DNA of 64,000 nt from Streptomyces bicolor (GTDB lineage: Bacteria; Actinomycetota; Actinomycetes; Streptomycetales; Streptomycetaceae). Positions within the stretch are counted from its first letter, which is position 1. Each line of letters begins with the position of its first letter. Under the pieces are notes generated by a model that was not told where the DNA came from, searched no databases, and saw nothing but the letters and a program-made list of their open reading frames with translations. Shown here in pieces: positions 49,940 to 58,181 of the stretch. The position numbers were made by a program, and so were the translations under genes. The DNA lies in contig NZ_JOFS01000016.1 of the NCBI RefSeq assembly GCF_000719285.1, forward strand, positions 62,001-126,000, read 5' to 3'.

Positions 49940-50272
49940 CTACGCTCGACTCCGGCCCTCCGCCTCGGCGTCGGCGACCGCGATCGTGATGCCGAGGGCC
50001 TTGGCGATGTTGCCGGCCGCCGTCATGACGCGGGCGGTCCCCACGACAGGCGCGATGGCGACCAGTACGTCCTGCACCTGCTCGGCGGTCATGCCGGCCT
50101 GGATGGCGGGGTCGATATGGGCGACGTACGAGATCGGCGGGGCGTCGGACGCGGCGAGGGCCGCGATACGGGTGAGCATGAAGGTCTCCGGGCGCAGCCC
50201 GCACCGCTCGACCGAGTCGACCGTCATCGCGGCGAGGGTGTCCAGTACCGGGGTTTCGGATGCTGTGGCCAT
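49940..50272 (-). CDS. carboxymuconolactone-decarboxylase-family protein without the redox CxxC
   Basis: A 110-residue AhpD/CMD-fold protein (LDTLAAMTVDSVERCGLRPETFMLTRIAALAASDAPPISYVAHI; GMTAEQVQDVLVAIAPVVGTARVMTAAGNIAKALG). The catalytic Cys pair of peroxidase members is absent; one Cys remains outside the motif, so a peroxidase role is unlikely. Function unknown. Start MATASETPVL at 50272. Confidence 0.8.
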   Translation of the reverse strand: MATASETPVLDTLAAMTVDSVERCGLRPETFMLTRIAALAASDAPPISYVAHIDPAIQAGMTAEQVQDVLVAIAPVVGTARVMTAAGNIAKALGITIAVADAEAEGRSRA

Positions 50273-50439
50273 GGCAGGTCGTCTCCTGTTGGTGACGTGG
50301 AAGGATCGGCCGGCGCCGACACGCGAGGGCCCCCCACTCGGTACGGCGCCTACCGCTCGACCGTAAGTCCGTCTGCCGCGGCTCGCCTGTTGAGAGGAGC
50401 GTCGAGAACGGAGGCCTGCGAGGGGGCGCGGTCGTACGG

Positions 50440-50787
50440 ATGGCAAACTGGCCGCTGTTCGTGGGGACTTCGGGAGGGGGGCGGGTCGGGATGGGCAGGC
50501 GGGCCAAGGGGTGGCTGGTCGGTGGTTGGCTCGTACTGGTCGTCGCCGGCTGGTCGTTCACGGAGTCGATCAACGACGGGATCGAGCCGACGTCGGGTCC
50601 ACGGCCGAAGACGTCGTCGCCGGATCGTGGCTCCGACTGTTCGGCGGCGATGCCCACTCCTACGCCGACTCCCACACCGATGCCGACGTGGCCGGCCGGA
50701 GCAGAGGGCTCCGACTTGGCCGACCACTACGGCGATACGAACGCCGGTGTCGTCTTCACAGCCGTTGCCTGCAAGACGGCGGACTGA
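50440..50787 (+). CDS. small exported or anchored hypothetical protein
   Basis: Up to 115 residues; the ATG at 50491 (MGRRAKGWLVGGWLVLVVAG) gives a normal basic-hydrophobic anchor and is likelier than the ATG at 50440. The external part holds a Thr-Pro repeat (PTPTPTPTPMP) and two Cys (SDCSAA, VACKTAD) that could pair. The gene ends inside a 15-base tandem repeat, so its C-terminus may be evolving by slippage. Function unknown. Confidence 0.45.
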   Translation: MANWPLFVGTSGGGRVGMGRRAKGWLVGGWLVLVVAGWSFTESINDGIEPTSGPRPKTSSPDRGSDCSAAMPTPTPTPTPMPTWPAGAEGSDLADHYGDTNAGVVFTAVACKTAD

Positions 50788-50825
50788 TCGTGAGCGGACT
50801 GGTCGTGAGCGGACTGGCCGTGGAC
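50781..50825. repeat. 15-bp tandem repeat across a stop codon
   Basis: Three units of GGACTGRTCGTGAGC (50781, 50796, 50811; the third is less exact). The stop codon of the preceding frame lies in the first unit. Confidence 0.8.
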
Positions 50826-50947
50826 TGACCGCACCCCTGCACATACCCCTGCCCGCCACGCCGCTGGACGCAGGGAGGCGGGCAGGGGAACAGGGCGCCG
50901 CAGTGCCGTTCTGACCGGCACCGCACCGCACCTCACCTCACCTCACG

Positions 50948-51199
50948 TCACACCGTCAGCGGCACGGCGTGAATCTCGTCCGGTACCCCGCCACCCCCGC
51001 GCTCGTGGGCGCGCTTCACCGCCTCCGCCGAGGGGCCCTCGCTGAGGCAGTACACCGTGCCGGACTTCGGGTCCGCCCAGGCGTGTTCGAAGTGGACTCC
51101 TTCTTCCTGCTCGATCGCGGCGGTGGCGTCGTGACCTTCCTGCAGCTGTTCGGCCGTGATGCCCTGCATTCCGTGGTGGACGTCCATGAACCGTGTCAC
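50948..51199 (-). CDS. DUF4242 protein, nickel-binding type (paralogue 1)
   Basis: An 83-residue ferredoxin-like-fold protein starting (GTG) TRFMDVHHGMQGITAEQLQ, with VHFEHAWADPKSGTVYCLSEGPS. The family includes SCO4226 of S. coelicolor, a dimer reported to bind nickel. Candidate metal ligands are the His residues of DVHHG and HFEHAW and the Cys of YCLS. It is about 60% like the next gene upstream, so a tandem duplication. GGAAGGAGG lies a little far from the start. Confidence 0.8.
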   Translation of the reverse strand: MTRFMDVHHGMQGITAEQLQEGHDATAAIEQEEGVHFEHAWADPKSGTVYCLSEGPSAEAVKRAHERGGGGVPDEIHAVPLTV

Positions 51200-51286
51200 G
51201 GGCCCCACACCTCCTTCCCGATGCGCCATGCGCCCCCGATACCCCCCTCCCGGTGCTTCGGCCCCCGTACCCCCGCGTCCGCAGCC

Positions 51287-51535
51287 TCAGACCGACAGCG
51301 GGACCGGATGAATCTCGTCGGCCTTGTGCCCGGCGCGCTCATGGATGCGCTGGACCGCTTCGGCCGAGGGCGCCTCGGAGAGGCAGTAGACGACGCCCGA
51401 CTCGGGGTCGGCCCACGCCCGCTCGAAGTGCACGCGCTCGTCCTGCTCTATGGCGAGGTCCGCGTTGTGGGCTTCGCGCAGCTTGTCGGCCGTGATGCCC
51501 TTCATGTTGTGGTGAACGTCCATGAACTGAGCCAT
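51287..51535 (-). CDS. DUF4242 protein, nickel-binding type (paralogue 2)
   Basis: An 82-residue paralogue: MAQFMDVHHNMKGITADKLREAH, VHFERAWADPESGVVYCLSEAPS, HERAGHKADEIHPVPLSV. It keeps the DVHH and YCLS residues but has Arg in place of the second His of HFEHAW, so metal binding may differ between the copies. GAGGAGG before the ATG is strong. This is probably the SCO4226 orthologue. Transcription from the Cys-rich gene upstream is cut by a terminator, so it has its own promoter. Confidence 0.82.
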   Translation of the reverse strand: MAQFMDVHHNMKGITADKLREAHNADLAIEQDERVHFERAWADPESGVVYCLSEAPSAEAVQRIHERAGHKADEIHPVPLSV

Positions 51536-51653
51536 GCCTCGCACCTCCTCACGATCCTCGGACGCAACGTCCTCGGAGTGCGCTCGCTGCTCTCCTTCCA
51601 TGCTCCTCCCGCACGGCACGGCGAGCGAGGCGAGAACCGCGGTCCAGGCACGC

Positions 51654-51690
51654 GAAGGGCCCCGGTGCGTCAACCGCACCGGGGCCCTTC
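51654..51690 (-). terminator. intrinsic terminator after the Cys-rich mini-protein gene
   Basis: A perfect 16-pair stem (51654-51669 against 51675-51690) with a 5-base loop, 20 bases past the stop at 51711 on the minus strand. Confidence 0.85.
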
Positions 51691-51710
51691 GACGTCGTAC
51701 GAGAGCTACC

Positions 51711-51875
51711 TCACCCGCACTGGCAGGGATTCCCGGACTGGCACCCGCACCCGCAGCCGGAGCCACAGCCGCAGGCGCCGAAGAGCGGAAGGCTCCTGAT
51801 GTCGGCGGGCTGCTCGGTCGGGCGTTCCTGAGTGGGGTCGGGTGTCGTGCCGGGGATGCTGGGGGATTCGGCCAT
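51711..51875 (-). CDS. 54-residue cysteine-rich mini-protein
   Basis: A polar N-terminus rich in Pro, Thr and Glu (MAESPSIPGTTPDPTQERPT) leads to a C-terminal block GACGCGSGCGCGCQSGNPCQ ending CG, with seven Cys in about 20 residues. GAGGAGGGACC before the ATG and a strong terminator after the stop support a real gene. The Cys-Gly block resembles a metallothionein or a metal-trafficking tail, and two nickel-binding-type genes follow; it could also be a modified peptide, though no maturation enzyme is nearby. Function unknown. Confidence 0.65.
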   Translation of the reverse strand: MAESPSIPGTTPDPTQERPTEQPADIRSLPLFGACGCGSGCGCGCQSGNPCQCG

Positions 51876-52066
51876 GGTCCCTCCTCGAGGCTGGTGCCTG
51901 TGCCCATTCCATGCCCGCCCCGCTGGGCGCATCAACGGCGCACAGAGGCTTGCGCACGCCCCGAGCAGACCCCAGCGAGCCCGCGTACGAGCCGACCCGG
52001 CCCCGCACACCACAAGCCCCGCGCCCCTCGCGCCGCCCCGGCCGGACGGGCCGGGACGGTCCCCTC

Positions 52067-52098
52067 GAAGGCCCGAAGGCCCGAAGGCCCGAAGCCCC
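52067..52098. repeat. octamer repeat at the phoU stop codon
   Basis: GAAGGCCC is repeated three times and followed by GAAGCCCC (52067-52098), directly touching the phoU stop. Read from phoU, the units GGGCCTTC can fold into alternative hairpins, so they may serve as its terminator. Confidence 0.8.
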
Positions 52099-52799
52099 TA
52101 TGCGCCTTCCGCCCCCGCAACCGGCTGGATCTCCGGCTGGATGTCGGCCTGAAGCTCGTCCGCGTGCTCACCCGTCACCAGGTACACCACACGCTTCGCC
52201 ACAGCCACCGCATGGTCGGCGTACCGCTCGTAGTAGCGGCCGAGCAGCGTCACGTCCACGGCCGTCTCGATGCCGTGCTTCCAGCGCTCGTCCATCAGGT
52301 GCTGGAAGAGCGTGCGGTGCAGCAGGTCCATCGCGTCGTCGTCCTGCTCCAGCTGGAGCGCGAGGTCGACGTCCTTGGTGATGAGCACCTCGGCCGCCTT
52401 CGCCATCAGGCGCTGCGCGAGCTGGCCCATCTCCAGGATGGTGGCGTGCAGGTCCTGCGGGATCGCGCGCTCGGGGTAGCGCAGCCGCGTGAGCTTCGCC
52501 ACGTGCTGGGCCAGGTCGCCCGACCGCTCCAGGTCCGCGGACATCCGCAGCGAGGTGACGACTATCCGGAGGTCCGTCGCCACCGGCTGCTGGCGGGCGA
52601 GCAGCGCTATGGCCCGCGCCTCCAGGTCGTGCTGGAGGTCGTCGACCTTCTGGTCGGCCTCGATCACGCTCTCGGCGAGCTTCAGGTCGGAGTCGAGGAT
52701 CGCCGCCGTGGCGCGTCCGATCGCCGACCCGACCATCCGGGCCATCTCCACCAGGCTGTCGCCGATCGAGTCCAGTTCCTCGTGGTACGCGTCCCGCAT
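52098..52799 (-). CDS. phoU: PhoU, phosphate-signalling regulator
   Basis: A 233-residue all-helical protein of two three-helix bundles. The metal-binding E/D motifs are seen as DLERSGDLAQHVAK in the first bundle and GRYYERYADHAVAVAKRV in the second. PhoU links the Pst phosphate transporter to PhoR and keeps the Pho response off in high phosphate; in Streptomyces it lies divergent to phoRP, as here. The tail (ELQADIQPEIQPVAGAEGA) is low-complexity. Confidence 0.94.
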   Translation of the reverse strand: MRDAYHEELDSIGDSLVEMARMVGSAIGRATAAILDSDLKLAESVIEADQKVDDLQHDLEARAIALLARQQPVATDLRIVVTSLRMSADLERSGDLAQHVAKLTRLRYPERAIPQDLHATILEMGQLAQRLMAKAAEVLITKDVDLALQLEQDDDAMDLLHRTLFQHLMDERWKHGIETAVDVTLLGRYYERYADHAVAVAKRVVYLVTGEHADELQADIQPEIQPVAGAEGA

Positions 52800-52938
52800 C
52801 AGGGGGTCCCTCTCTTACGTCTGCCTCGGGGGTTCCGGGGGCCGGGAGACGGCCGGCGAACCGCCGACCTCATCCGCTTTATCCGATTTATTGGCCGAAC
52901 CGACCATGTTGTCGTCAAACCAGTCAAACCGTCGAGCG

Positions 52939-52977
52939 GACAGTCTTACGGTCATGACCTCCGACAGTAAGACTGTC
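52939..52977. promoter_or_regulatory. long inverted repeat in the phoU-phoR intergenic region
   Basis: GACAGTCTTAC (52939-52949) is the exact complement of GTAAGACTGTC (52967-52977), 17 bases apart. A nested CGACAGT-AAG-ACTGTCG overlaps the right arm, and GGACTGTCG occurs again near 52993. It sits in the 406-base gap between phoU and phoR, nearer phoU. Confidence 0.55.
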
Positions 52978-53103
52978 GCGAAAACGTCAGTTGGACTGTC
53001 GTGAAACCGCCAGTGTGATCTCCACGCTAAACCGCTCGAGCGAGGCGCTCGCGAACCGACGCCTCCACGATCCGGCGGCTACGCGTCCGTTTCCGCCAAC
53101 CCA

Positions 53104-53132
53104 AATGAACCAACACTGGCTCCAAGGTGAAC
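53104..53132 (-). promoter_or_regulatory. candidate PHO box (PhoP site) upstream of phoR
   Basis: On the minus strand, GTTCACC (53126-53132) and GTTCATT (53104-53110) lie 22 bases apart, two 11-base PHO-box units. The first copy is a perfect match to the Streptomyces consensus GTTCACC. It fits known PhoP control of this bidirectional promoter. Confidence 0.6.
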
Positions 53133-53205
53133 TCTGGGCGACGAGTGTTCGAGCTCGCACTCCGACGGCTGTGGCCACCACCCACCGCATGCCTAACCTG
53201 GACGC

Positions 53206-54483
53206 ATGGACGTGAACGCGGCGGTCGCCGCAGCGGCAGCGATCGCCGGTGTGCTCACCGGCGTGATCGCCATGCTGGCGTTCCGCTGGAGCGAACGCGA
53301 CCTGAAGCGACCCACTCGAACCTCCCTGCACACTGACCCGGTCCTGCCGCCCGGCGTGGACACGGTTCTGTCGGTGCTGCGGTCCTCCGCCGTCGTACTC
53401 GACGAGGGCGACGCCGTGGTCAAGGCCAGCTCGGCCGCGTACGCCCTCGGACTGGTGCGCGGCGGCAAGCTCTCCGTCGAGCCCATGCTGCAGATGGCCC
53501 GGGACACGAGACGTGACGGCGAGATACGGCAGGTCGAGCTGGACCTGCCTCGGCGCGGCACCGGTCGTGGCGAGGCCCTCGCCGTGTCCGCACGCGTCGC
53601 GCCGCTCGGCTCCCGCCTCGTCCTCCTCCTCGTCGAGGACCTCACCGAGGCCCGGCGCATAGAGGCGGTACGACGCGACTTCGTCGCCAACGTGAGCCAT
53701 GAGCTGAAGACCCCGGTCGGCGCGCTCTCCCTCCTCTCCGAGGCCGTCATGGACGCCTCCGACGACCCTGAGGCCGTGGAGCGCTTCGCGGGCCGTATGC
53801 AGATCGAGGCCACCCGGCTCACCAACCTGGTGCAGGAGCTCATCGACCTCTCCCGGGTGCAGAACGACGACCCGCTGGAGGACGCCGAGCCCGTCCGCGT
53901 CGACGAGCTCGTCGCCGAGGCCATGGACCGCTGCCGGCACGCCGCCGGGACGAAGCAGATCACCATGGCCGTCGGCGGCACCGCCGACCTCAGCATCTGG
54001 GGCAACCGCGGCCAGCTCGCCGCCGCGCTCGGCAACCTCGTCGAGAACGCCGTCAACTACTCGCCCGCCCGCACCCGCGTCGGCATCGCCGCCCGCCGGG
54101 TCAGCGCCCCGGGCGGGGACCTCATCGAGATCGCCGTCACCGATCAGGGCATCGGCATCTCGGACAAGGACAAGGAGCGCATCTTCGAGCGCTTCTATCG
54201 CGTGGACCCGGCCCGTTCCCGTGCCACCGGTGGCACCGGCCTCGGTCTCGCGATCGTCAAACACGTGGCCGCCTCGCACGGCGGGGAGGTCACGGTGTGG
54301 AGCTCCGAGGGACAGGGCTCCACCTTCACCCTGCGGCTGCCGGAGGCGGGTGCGGCCCGTGACCGCGCTCAGCAGCACCCCGATCTCGACGACGAGGCCG
54401 GGCAGCCCGCACCAACCGATCCCCCCAATTCCCCCGACTCACCCGCGTACGAAACGCTTTCCGCCCCGGAGGTCCTTCCGTGA
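53206..54483 (+). CDS. phoR: PhoR, phosphate-sensing histidine kinase
   Basis: Membrane-bound sensor kinase of the Pho response, 425 residues (SenX3 type). One N-terminal membrane helix (AAVAAAAAIAGVLTGVIAMLAF), a PAS-like middle, the dimerisation helix with phosphorylated His165 (FVANVSHELKTP), and an ATPase domain with N box (NLVENAVNYS), G1 (DQGIGIS) and G2 (GTGLGLAI). TAACCT (53194-53199) ends 6 bases before the ATG, so the message is probably leaderless. It overlaps phoP by 4 bases (GTGA). Confidence 0.94.
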   Translation: MDVNAAVAAAAAIAGVLTGVIAMLAFRWSERDLKRPTRTSLHTDPVLPPGVDTVLSVLRSSAVVLDEGDAVVKASSAAYALGLVRGGKLSVEPMLQMARDTRRDGEIRQVELDLPRRGTGRGEALAVSARVAPLGSRLVLLLVEDLTEARRIEAVRRDFVANVSHELKTPVGALSLLSEAVMDASDDPEAVERFAGRMQIEATRLTNLVQELIDLSRVQNDDPLEDAEPVRVDELVAEAMDRCRHAAGTKQITMAVGGTADLSIWGNRGQLAAALGNLVENAVNYSPARTRVGIAARRVSAPGGDLIEIAVTDQGIGISDKDKERIFERFYRVDPARSRATGGTGLGLAIVKHVAASHGGEVTVWSSEGQGSTFTLRLPEAGAARDRAQQHPDLDDEAGQPAPTDPPNSPDSPAYETLSAPEVLP

Positions 54484-55160
54484 CCCGTGTGCTCGTCGTC
54501 GAGGACGAGGAGTCCTTTTCCGACGCCCTGTCGTACATGCTCCGCAAGGAGGGCTTCGAGGTCGCCGTCGCGACCACCGGGCCCGACGGACTCGACGAGT
54601 TCGAGCGCAACGGCGCCGACCTCGTCCTCCTCGACCTGATGCTGCCCGGCCTGCCGGGCACCGAGGTCTGCCGCCAGCTGCGTGGCCGCTCCAACGTCCC
54701 GGTGATCATGGTCACCGCCAAGGACAGCGAGATCGACAAGGTCGTCGGCCTGGAAATAGGAGCCGATGACTACGTCACCAAGCCGTTCTCCTCGCGCGAG
54801 CTGGTCGCCCGCATCCGGGCCGTCCTGCGCCGCCGCGGCGAGCCGGAGGAGGTGACCCCGGCCGCCCTGGAGGCGGGCCCGGTCCGCATGGACGTCGACC
54901 GCCACGTGGTGACGGTCTCCGGCTCCAAGGTCGACCTCCCCCTCAAGGAGTTCGACCTGCTGGAGATGCTGCTGCGCAACGCCGGCCGCGTGCTGACCCG
55001 CATGCAGCTCATCGACCGCGTCTGGGGCGCCGACTACGTCGGTGACACCAAGACCCTCGACGTCCACGTCAAGCGCCTGCGCGCCAAGATCGAGCCGGAC
55101 CCGGGCGCGCCCCGGTATCTGGTGACGGTGCGTGGCCTCGGCTACAAGTTCGAGCCGTAA
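54480..55160 (+). CDS. phoP: PhoP, phosphate response regulator
   Basis: OmpR-family regulator, 226 residues, that binds PHO boxes and controls phosphate scavenging, with strong effects on antibiotic production and nitrogen genes in Streptomyces. The receiver has the acidic pair in VVEDEES, Asp52 (LLDLMLP), Thr in VTAKD and Lys in DDYVTKPF. The winged helix includes LPLKEFDLLEMLLRN and LDVHVKRLRAKIEPDP. The GTG start overlaps the phoR stop. A strong terminator lies 18 bases after the stop. Confidence 0.95.
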   Translation: MTRVLVVEDEESFSDALSYMLRKEGFEVAVATTGPDGLDEFERNGADLVLLDLMLPGLPGTEVCRQLRGRSNVPVIMVTAKDSEIDKVVGLEIGADDYVTKPFSSRELVARIRAVLRRRGEPEEVTPAALEAGPVRMDVDRHVVTVSGSKVDLPLKEFDLLEMLLRNAGRVLTRMQLIDRVWGADYVGDTKTLDVHVKRLRAKIEPDPGAPRYLVTVRGLGYKFEP

Positions 55161-55178
55161 AGAGCAGCCGCAACACCG

Positions 55179-55214
55179 AAGGGCGGGGCCCCGGATCTCC
55201 GGGGCCCCGCCCTT
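55179..55214 (+). terminator. intrinsic terminator after phoP
   Basis: A perfect 16-pair stem (55179-55194 with 55199-55214), four-base loop and a TTTT run at its end. Because the left arm begins AA, it can also act for the lipoprotein gene coming from the other side. Confidence 0.88.
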
Positions 55215-55243
55215 TTACGGCTGTGCGGATGCCGTACGACCGC

Positions 55244-55942
55244 TCAGTGCCAGGCCGACGTGTGGGAGGCGCTGTCGGACGGGGTCGCCGCACCGCCGGC
55301 GCTCGTGCCGGCCCCGGTGCCGCCGGTCGGCGTCGCGCTCGCGGAGGCCTCGTCGGTCGCGGTGCCGCCGGCCGCCGGGGATCCGGTCGGCGAGCCGCTC
55401 GGGGTGGGAGTCCTGCCCGGCGCCGCCGGGACCTCGGTCGGGCCCCACTCCTTGAAGTAGTGCTCGGCCGGGACGACGAAGGCCCGCAGGCTCACGTCGC
55501 CGGTCTTGCTGAAGGTGAAGGTGATCTTCTGCGCGTTGCCGTCCTTGATGGCCTCGCGGCTGCTCGGCAGCACGGCGGAGGCGTTGTCCTTGCCGCCGAT
55601 GATCAGCGAGCCGCCGGCCGGGATGGTCAGGCTGCCGCCCTTGGCGGGCTTGAGCTCGGCGGTCTTGCTGGTGCCGTCGACCTTGATCGCGTCCAGCGTC
55701 TGGGCGGTCTTGCCGGAGTTGAACAGGGTCGCGGAGATCGCGGCCGGACCGGTGGACTCCAGGTCGGGCTGGGTGATGACGACGGCGTTCTGGATCTTGA
55801 TGTCGCCAACGGTGGTGGCCGCGTTGTCCGGCTTGATCTCCAGCGTCTGGCTGTTGTTGCCGGCGCCGCACGCGGCGAGCGAGGCGATCGAGAACGCGAT
55901 GGCGGCGGCGGCGAGGGCACCGCGTCGAAGGCTGCTGCTCAC
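55244..55942 (-). CDS. exported lipoprotein, conserved near phoRP
   Basis: A 232-residue lipoprotein. The signal peptide ends in a lipobox LAAC followed by GAGNNSQ. The mature part begins with a beta-rich domain (NAVVITQPDLESTGPAAISATLFNSGKTAQTLDAI; the copper-chaperone / DUF461-like pattern of small beta-sandwich proteins) and ends in a Ser/Thr/Gly/Pro-rich tail. No Met/His copper motif is obvious, so I do not assign metal binding. The GTG at 55942 follows AAGGAG, though 11 bases away. It converges on phoP. Confidence 0.78.
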   Translation of the reverse strand: MSSSLRRGALAAAAIAFSIASLAACGAGNNSQTLEIKPDNAATTVGDIKIQNAVVITQPDLESTGPAAISATLFNSGKTAQTLDAIKVDGTSKTAELKPAKGGSLTIPAGGSLIIGGKDNASAVLPSSREAIKDGNAQKITFTFSKTGDVSLRAFVVPAEHYFKEWGPTEVPAAPGRTPTPSGSPTGSPAAGGTATDEASASATPTGGTGAGTSAGGAATPSDSASHTSAWH

Positions 55943-56634
55943 GGCGGCGGCAACTCCTTGACTCGAACGGGGCGGGCGCATAAAGCCGCCCTAGTGTCTG
56001 TCAGCGGCCTTAGGTTACCGAGCCGTTCCCGCGCGACCGCACCCGACCCTCCCCAGGGCGCCTGAAGTACCGCCGAAGGATCGCCGAAGCACCGCCGCAG
56101 CACCTCATCGGCCCCCCCCTTCCGGCCTCTTCGGACCTGTTCCCGATCCGTCCCTTGGCCCGTCCCTTGGCCCGTCCCGTCACCCACAAGTGACCCAGGA
56201 GCCACTTTGCCGCGCACCTCGTCCGCCATTCACATAAGTCCCCGCCAAGACGCCGCGCAAAATTTCCGTGAAGGAATGCGCGACCTTCCCGGAATTGATC
56301 AACGAGTGTGCTGCCGACCTGGGTCGTGATCAATTCCGGATTCGTCCGGTACCCGACTCGGGACGCCGAACGGAGTAGCGGAAGTCGCACACTTGGAACC
56401 GGACATATGTGTACGTTCGGCCACTCGGAGGCGCCGCCGGATGTGTGTAACGTGCGCGTTTCACCTCGCCCGCAGAGCCGCTCCGACCTGCGAATACTTT
56501 CTTCCGGTCGGCCCGCGAAGCACGTTCCTGTCGGAGTTGTCAAGCCCCGAGATATGCCCTGACCTGCGAAAACGTCATTCAGAACCCGCCGTTTCCGTGT
56601 TACCCTGGATAGCCACGGAAGGGGTACCTGTCAC
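55943..56634. other. 692-base gap upstream of carD
   Basis: No convincing gene. It contains 2.6 tandem copies of CCGTCCCTTGGC (56148-56178), a long inverted repeat (56289-56339) and the likely carD promoter (TTCAGA 56578, 17 bases, TACCCT 56601). The part from about 56250 is clearly less GC-rich than the genes around it. Confidence 0.6.
56289..56339. repeat. 13-bp perfect inverted repeat, 25-base spacing
   Basis: CCGGAATTGATCA (56289-56301) and its exact complement (56327-56339). It is about 300 bases before carD; it could form a long hairpin or bind a dimeric protein at two sites. Confidence 0.7.
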
Positions 56635-57117
56635 ATGACGTTCAAGGTTGGCGACACCGTGGTCTATCCCCATCACGGGGCCGCGCTGATCGAGGCCATC
56701 GAAACTCGCCAGATCAAAGGCGTGGACAAGACCTACTTGGTGCTGAAGGTCGCCCAGGGTGACCTGACGGTACGTGTGCCAGCGGACAATGCGGAGTTCG
56801 TCGGCGTGCGTGATGTGGTCGGTCAGGACGGGCTGGACCGGGTCTTCGAGGTACTGCGCGCGCCGTATGCCGAGGAGCCCACGAACTGGTCGCGTCGTTA
56901 CAAGGCAAATCTGGAGAAGCTCGCCTCCGGCGATGTCATCAAGGTCGCGGAAGTCGTGCGTGACCTGTGGCGTCGTGAGCGCGAGCGCGGACTCTCCGCC
57001 GGTGAGAAGCGCATGCTCGCCAAAGCCCGCCAGATCCTGGTGAGCGAGCTCGCCCTCGCGGAGAACACCAACGAGGACAAGGCCGAGGCCCTGCTCGACG
57101 AGGTCCTCGCGTCCTGA
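56635..57117 (+). CDS. carD: CarD-type RNA polymerase-binding transcription factor
   Basis: A 160-residue regulator that binds the polymerase beta subunit and stabilises open promoter complexes at rRNA and other genes; essential in mycobacteria. The Tudor-like N-terminal domain ([37 protein letters not shown]) and helical DNA-contacting C-terminal domain ([44 protein letters not shown]) are complete. ATG 56635 is 29 bases after TACCCT. It heads the carD-ispD-ispF group. Confidence 0.95.
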   Translation: MTFKVGDTVVYPHHGAALIEAIETRQIKGVDKTYLVLKVAQGDLTVRVPADNAEFVGVRDVVGQDGLDRVFEVLRAPYAEEPTNWSRRYKANLEKLASGDVIKVAEVVRDLWRRERERGLSAGEKRMLAKARQILVSELALAENTNEDKAEALLDEVLAS

Positions 57118-57392
57118 CGCGGTCCAGCCGCCTCAGTTCAGCACAAGCTGTGTTGTTTTAAAGAAGTGCCGCGGTGCCCGATGACGTAACAGCTGTCGCC
57201 GGGCGCTGCGGCATGTTCGCGCTCAGACGCCGTCAAGACGCTCACACTCGGGGGAATCCCCCCGATACTTGACGTGCCGGGCCCGGGCAGCAGGCTCGAC
57301 CGACTGTCACGGAAGGGTCCGGTCAAGGCGTCGCGCCCGGCACGCTGTGGCCATACCCAAGTTGGCCGAGCACACAAACCTGACAGGAACCG

Positions 57393-58181
57393 ATGTCTGA
57401 CGTTTCGCGCCCTTCGCCCTCGGAAGCCCGTACCGGGAACCCTGCCGGGACCTCCGCCGGAACCCGTACCGCCGTCGTGATCCCGGCCGCCGGCCGGGGC
57501 GTACGTCTTGGCCCGGGCGCCCCCAAGGCGCTCCGCGCACTGAACGGCACGCCCATGCTCATCCACGCGGTGCGCGCGATGGCCGCGTCCCGCGCCGTCT
57601 CCCTCGTGGTCGTCGTGGCCCCGCCCGACGGTGCCGCCGAGGTCAAGAGCCTGCTCGACGCGCACGCGCTGCCCGAGCGCACCGACTTCCTGGTGGTCCC
57701 CGGCGGGGAGTCCCGCCAGGAGTCCGTCAGGCTCGGCCTGGACGCGCTGCCGCCGGACTACGACATCGTCCTGGTGCACGACGCGGCGCGCCCGCTGGTC
57801 CCGGTGGACACGGTCGACGCGGTGATCGAGGCGGTACGGGACGGCGCACCGGCGGTCGTCCCCGCGCTGCCCCTCGCGGACACGGTCAAGGAAGTCGACC
57901 CCGCGGCGAACCCCGGCGAACCGGAGCCGGTGGTGGCCACCCCGCGGCGCGCCCGCCTCCGTGCCGTACAGACCCCGCAGGGCTTCGACCGCGCCACGCT
58001 GATCCGTGCGCACGAGACGGTGACCGACGACGTCACCGACGACGCCGGCATGGTCGAGCAACTCGGCCTGACGGTCGTGGTCGTCCCCGGCCACGAGGAG
58101 GCCTTCAAGGTCACCCGCCCGCTGGACCTGGTGCTGGCCGAGGCGGTCCTGGCGCGCCGGAGGCTGAACGATGGCTTCTGA
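57393..58181 (+). CDS. ispD: IspD, 2-C-methyl-D-erythritol 4-phosphate cytidylyltransferase
   Basis: Third step of the MEP isoprenoid pathway: CTP + methylerythritol phosphate to CDP-methylerythritol. The 262 residues have the nucleotide loop [44 protein letters not shown] and TPQGFDR. A 25-residue Ser/Pro/Thr-rich N-terminal extension precedes the fold. Its end overlaps ispF by 11 bases. The 275-base gap upstream holds a hairpin (57248-57265) and no gene, so ispD may have its own promoter. Confidence 0.95.
   Translation: MSDVSRPSPSEARTGNPAGTSAGTRTAVVIPAAGRGVRLGPGAPKALRALNGTPMLIHAVRAMAASRAVSLVVVVAPPDGAAEVKSLLDAHALPERTDFLVVPGGESRQESVRLGLDALPPDYDIVLVHDAARPLVPVDTVDAVIEAVRDGAPAVVPALPLADTVKEVDPAANPGEPEPVVATPRRARLRAVQTPQGFDRATLIRAHETVTDDVTDDAGMVEQLGLTVVVVPGHEEAFKVTRPLDLVLAEAVLARRRLNDGF

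Noticed and set aside
56370..56560. SigR-type promoter (GGAAT ... GTT) upstream of carD
   Set aside because: A GGAAC and a GTT occur but with 15-base spacing instead of the expected 18-19.
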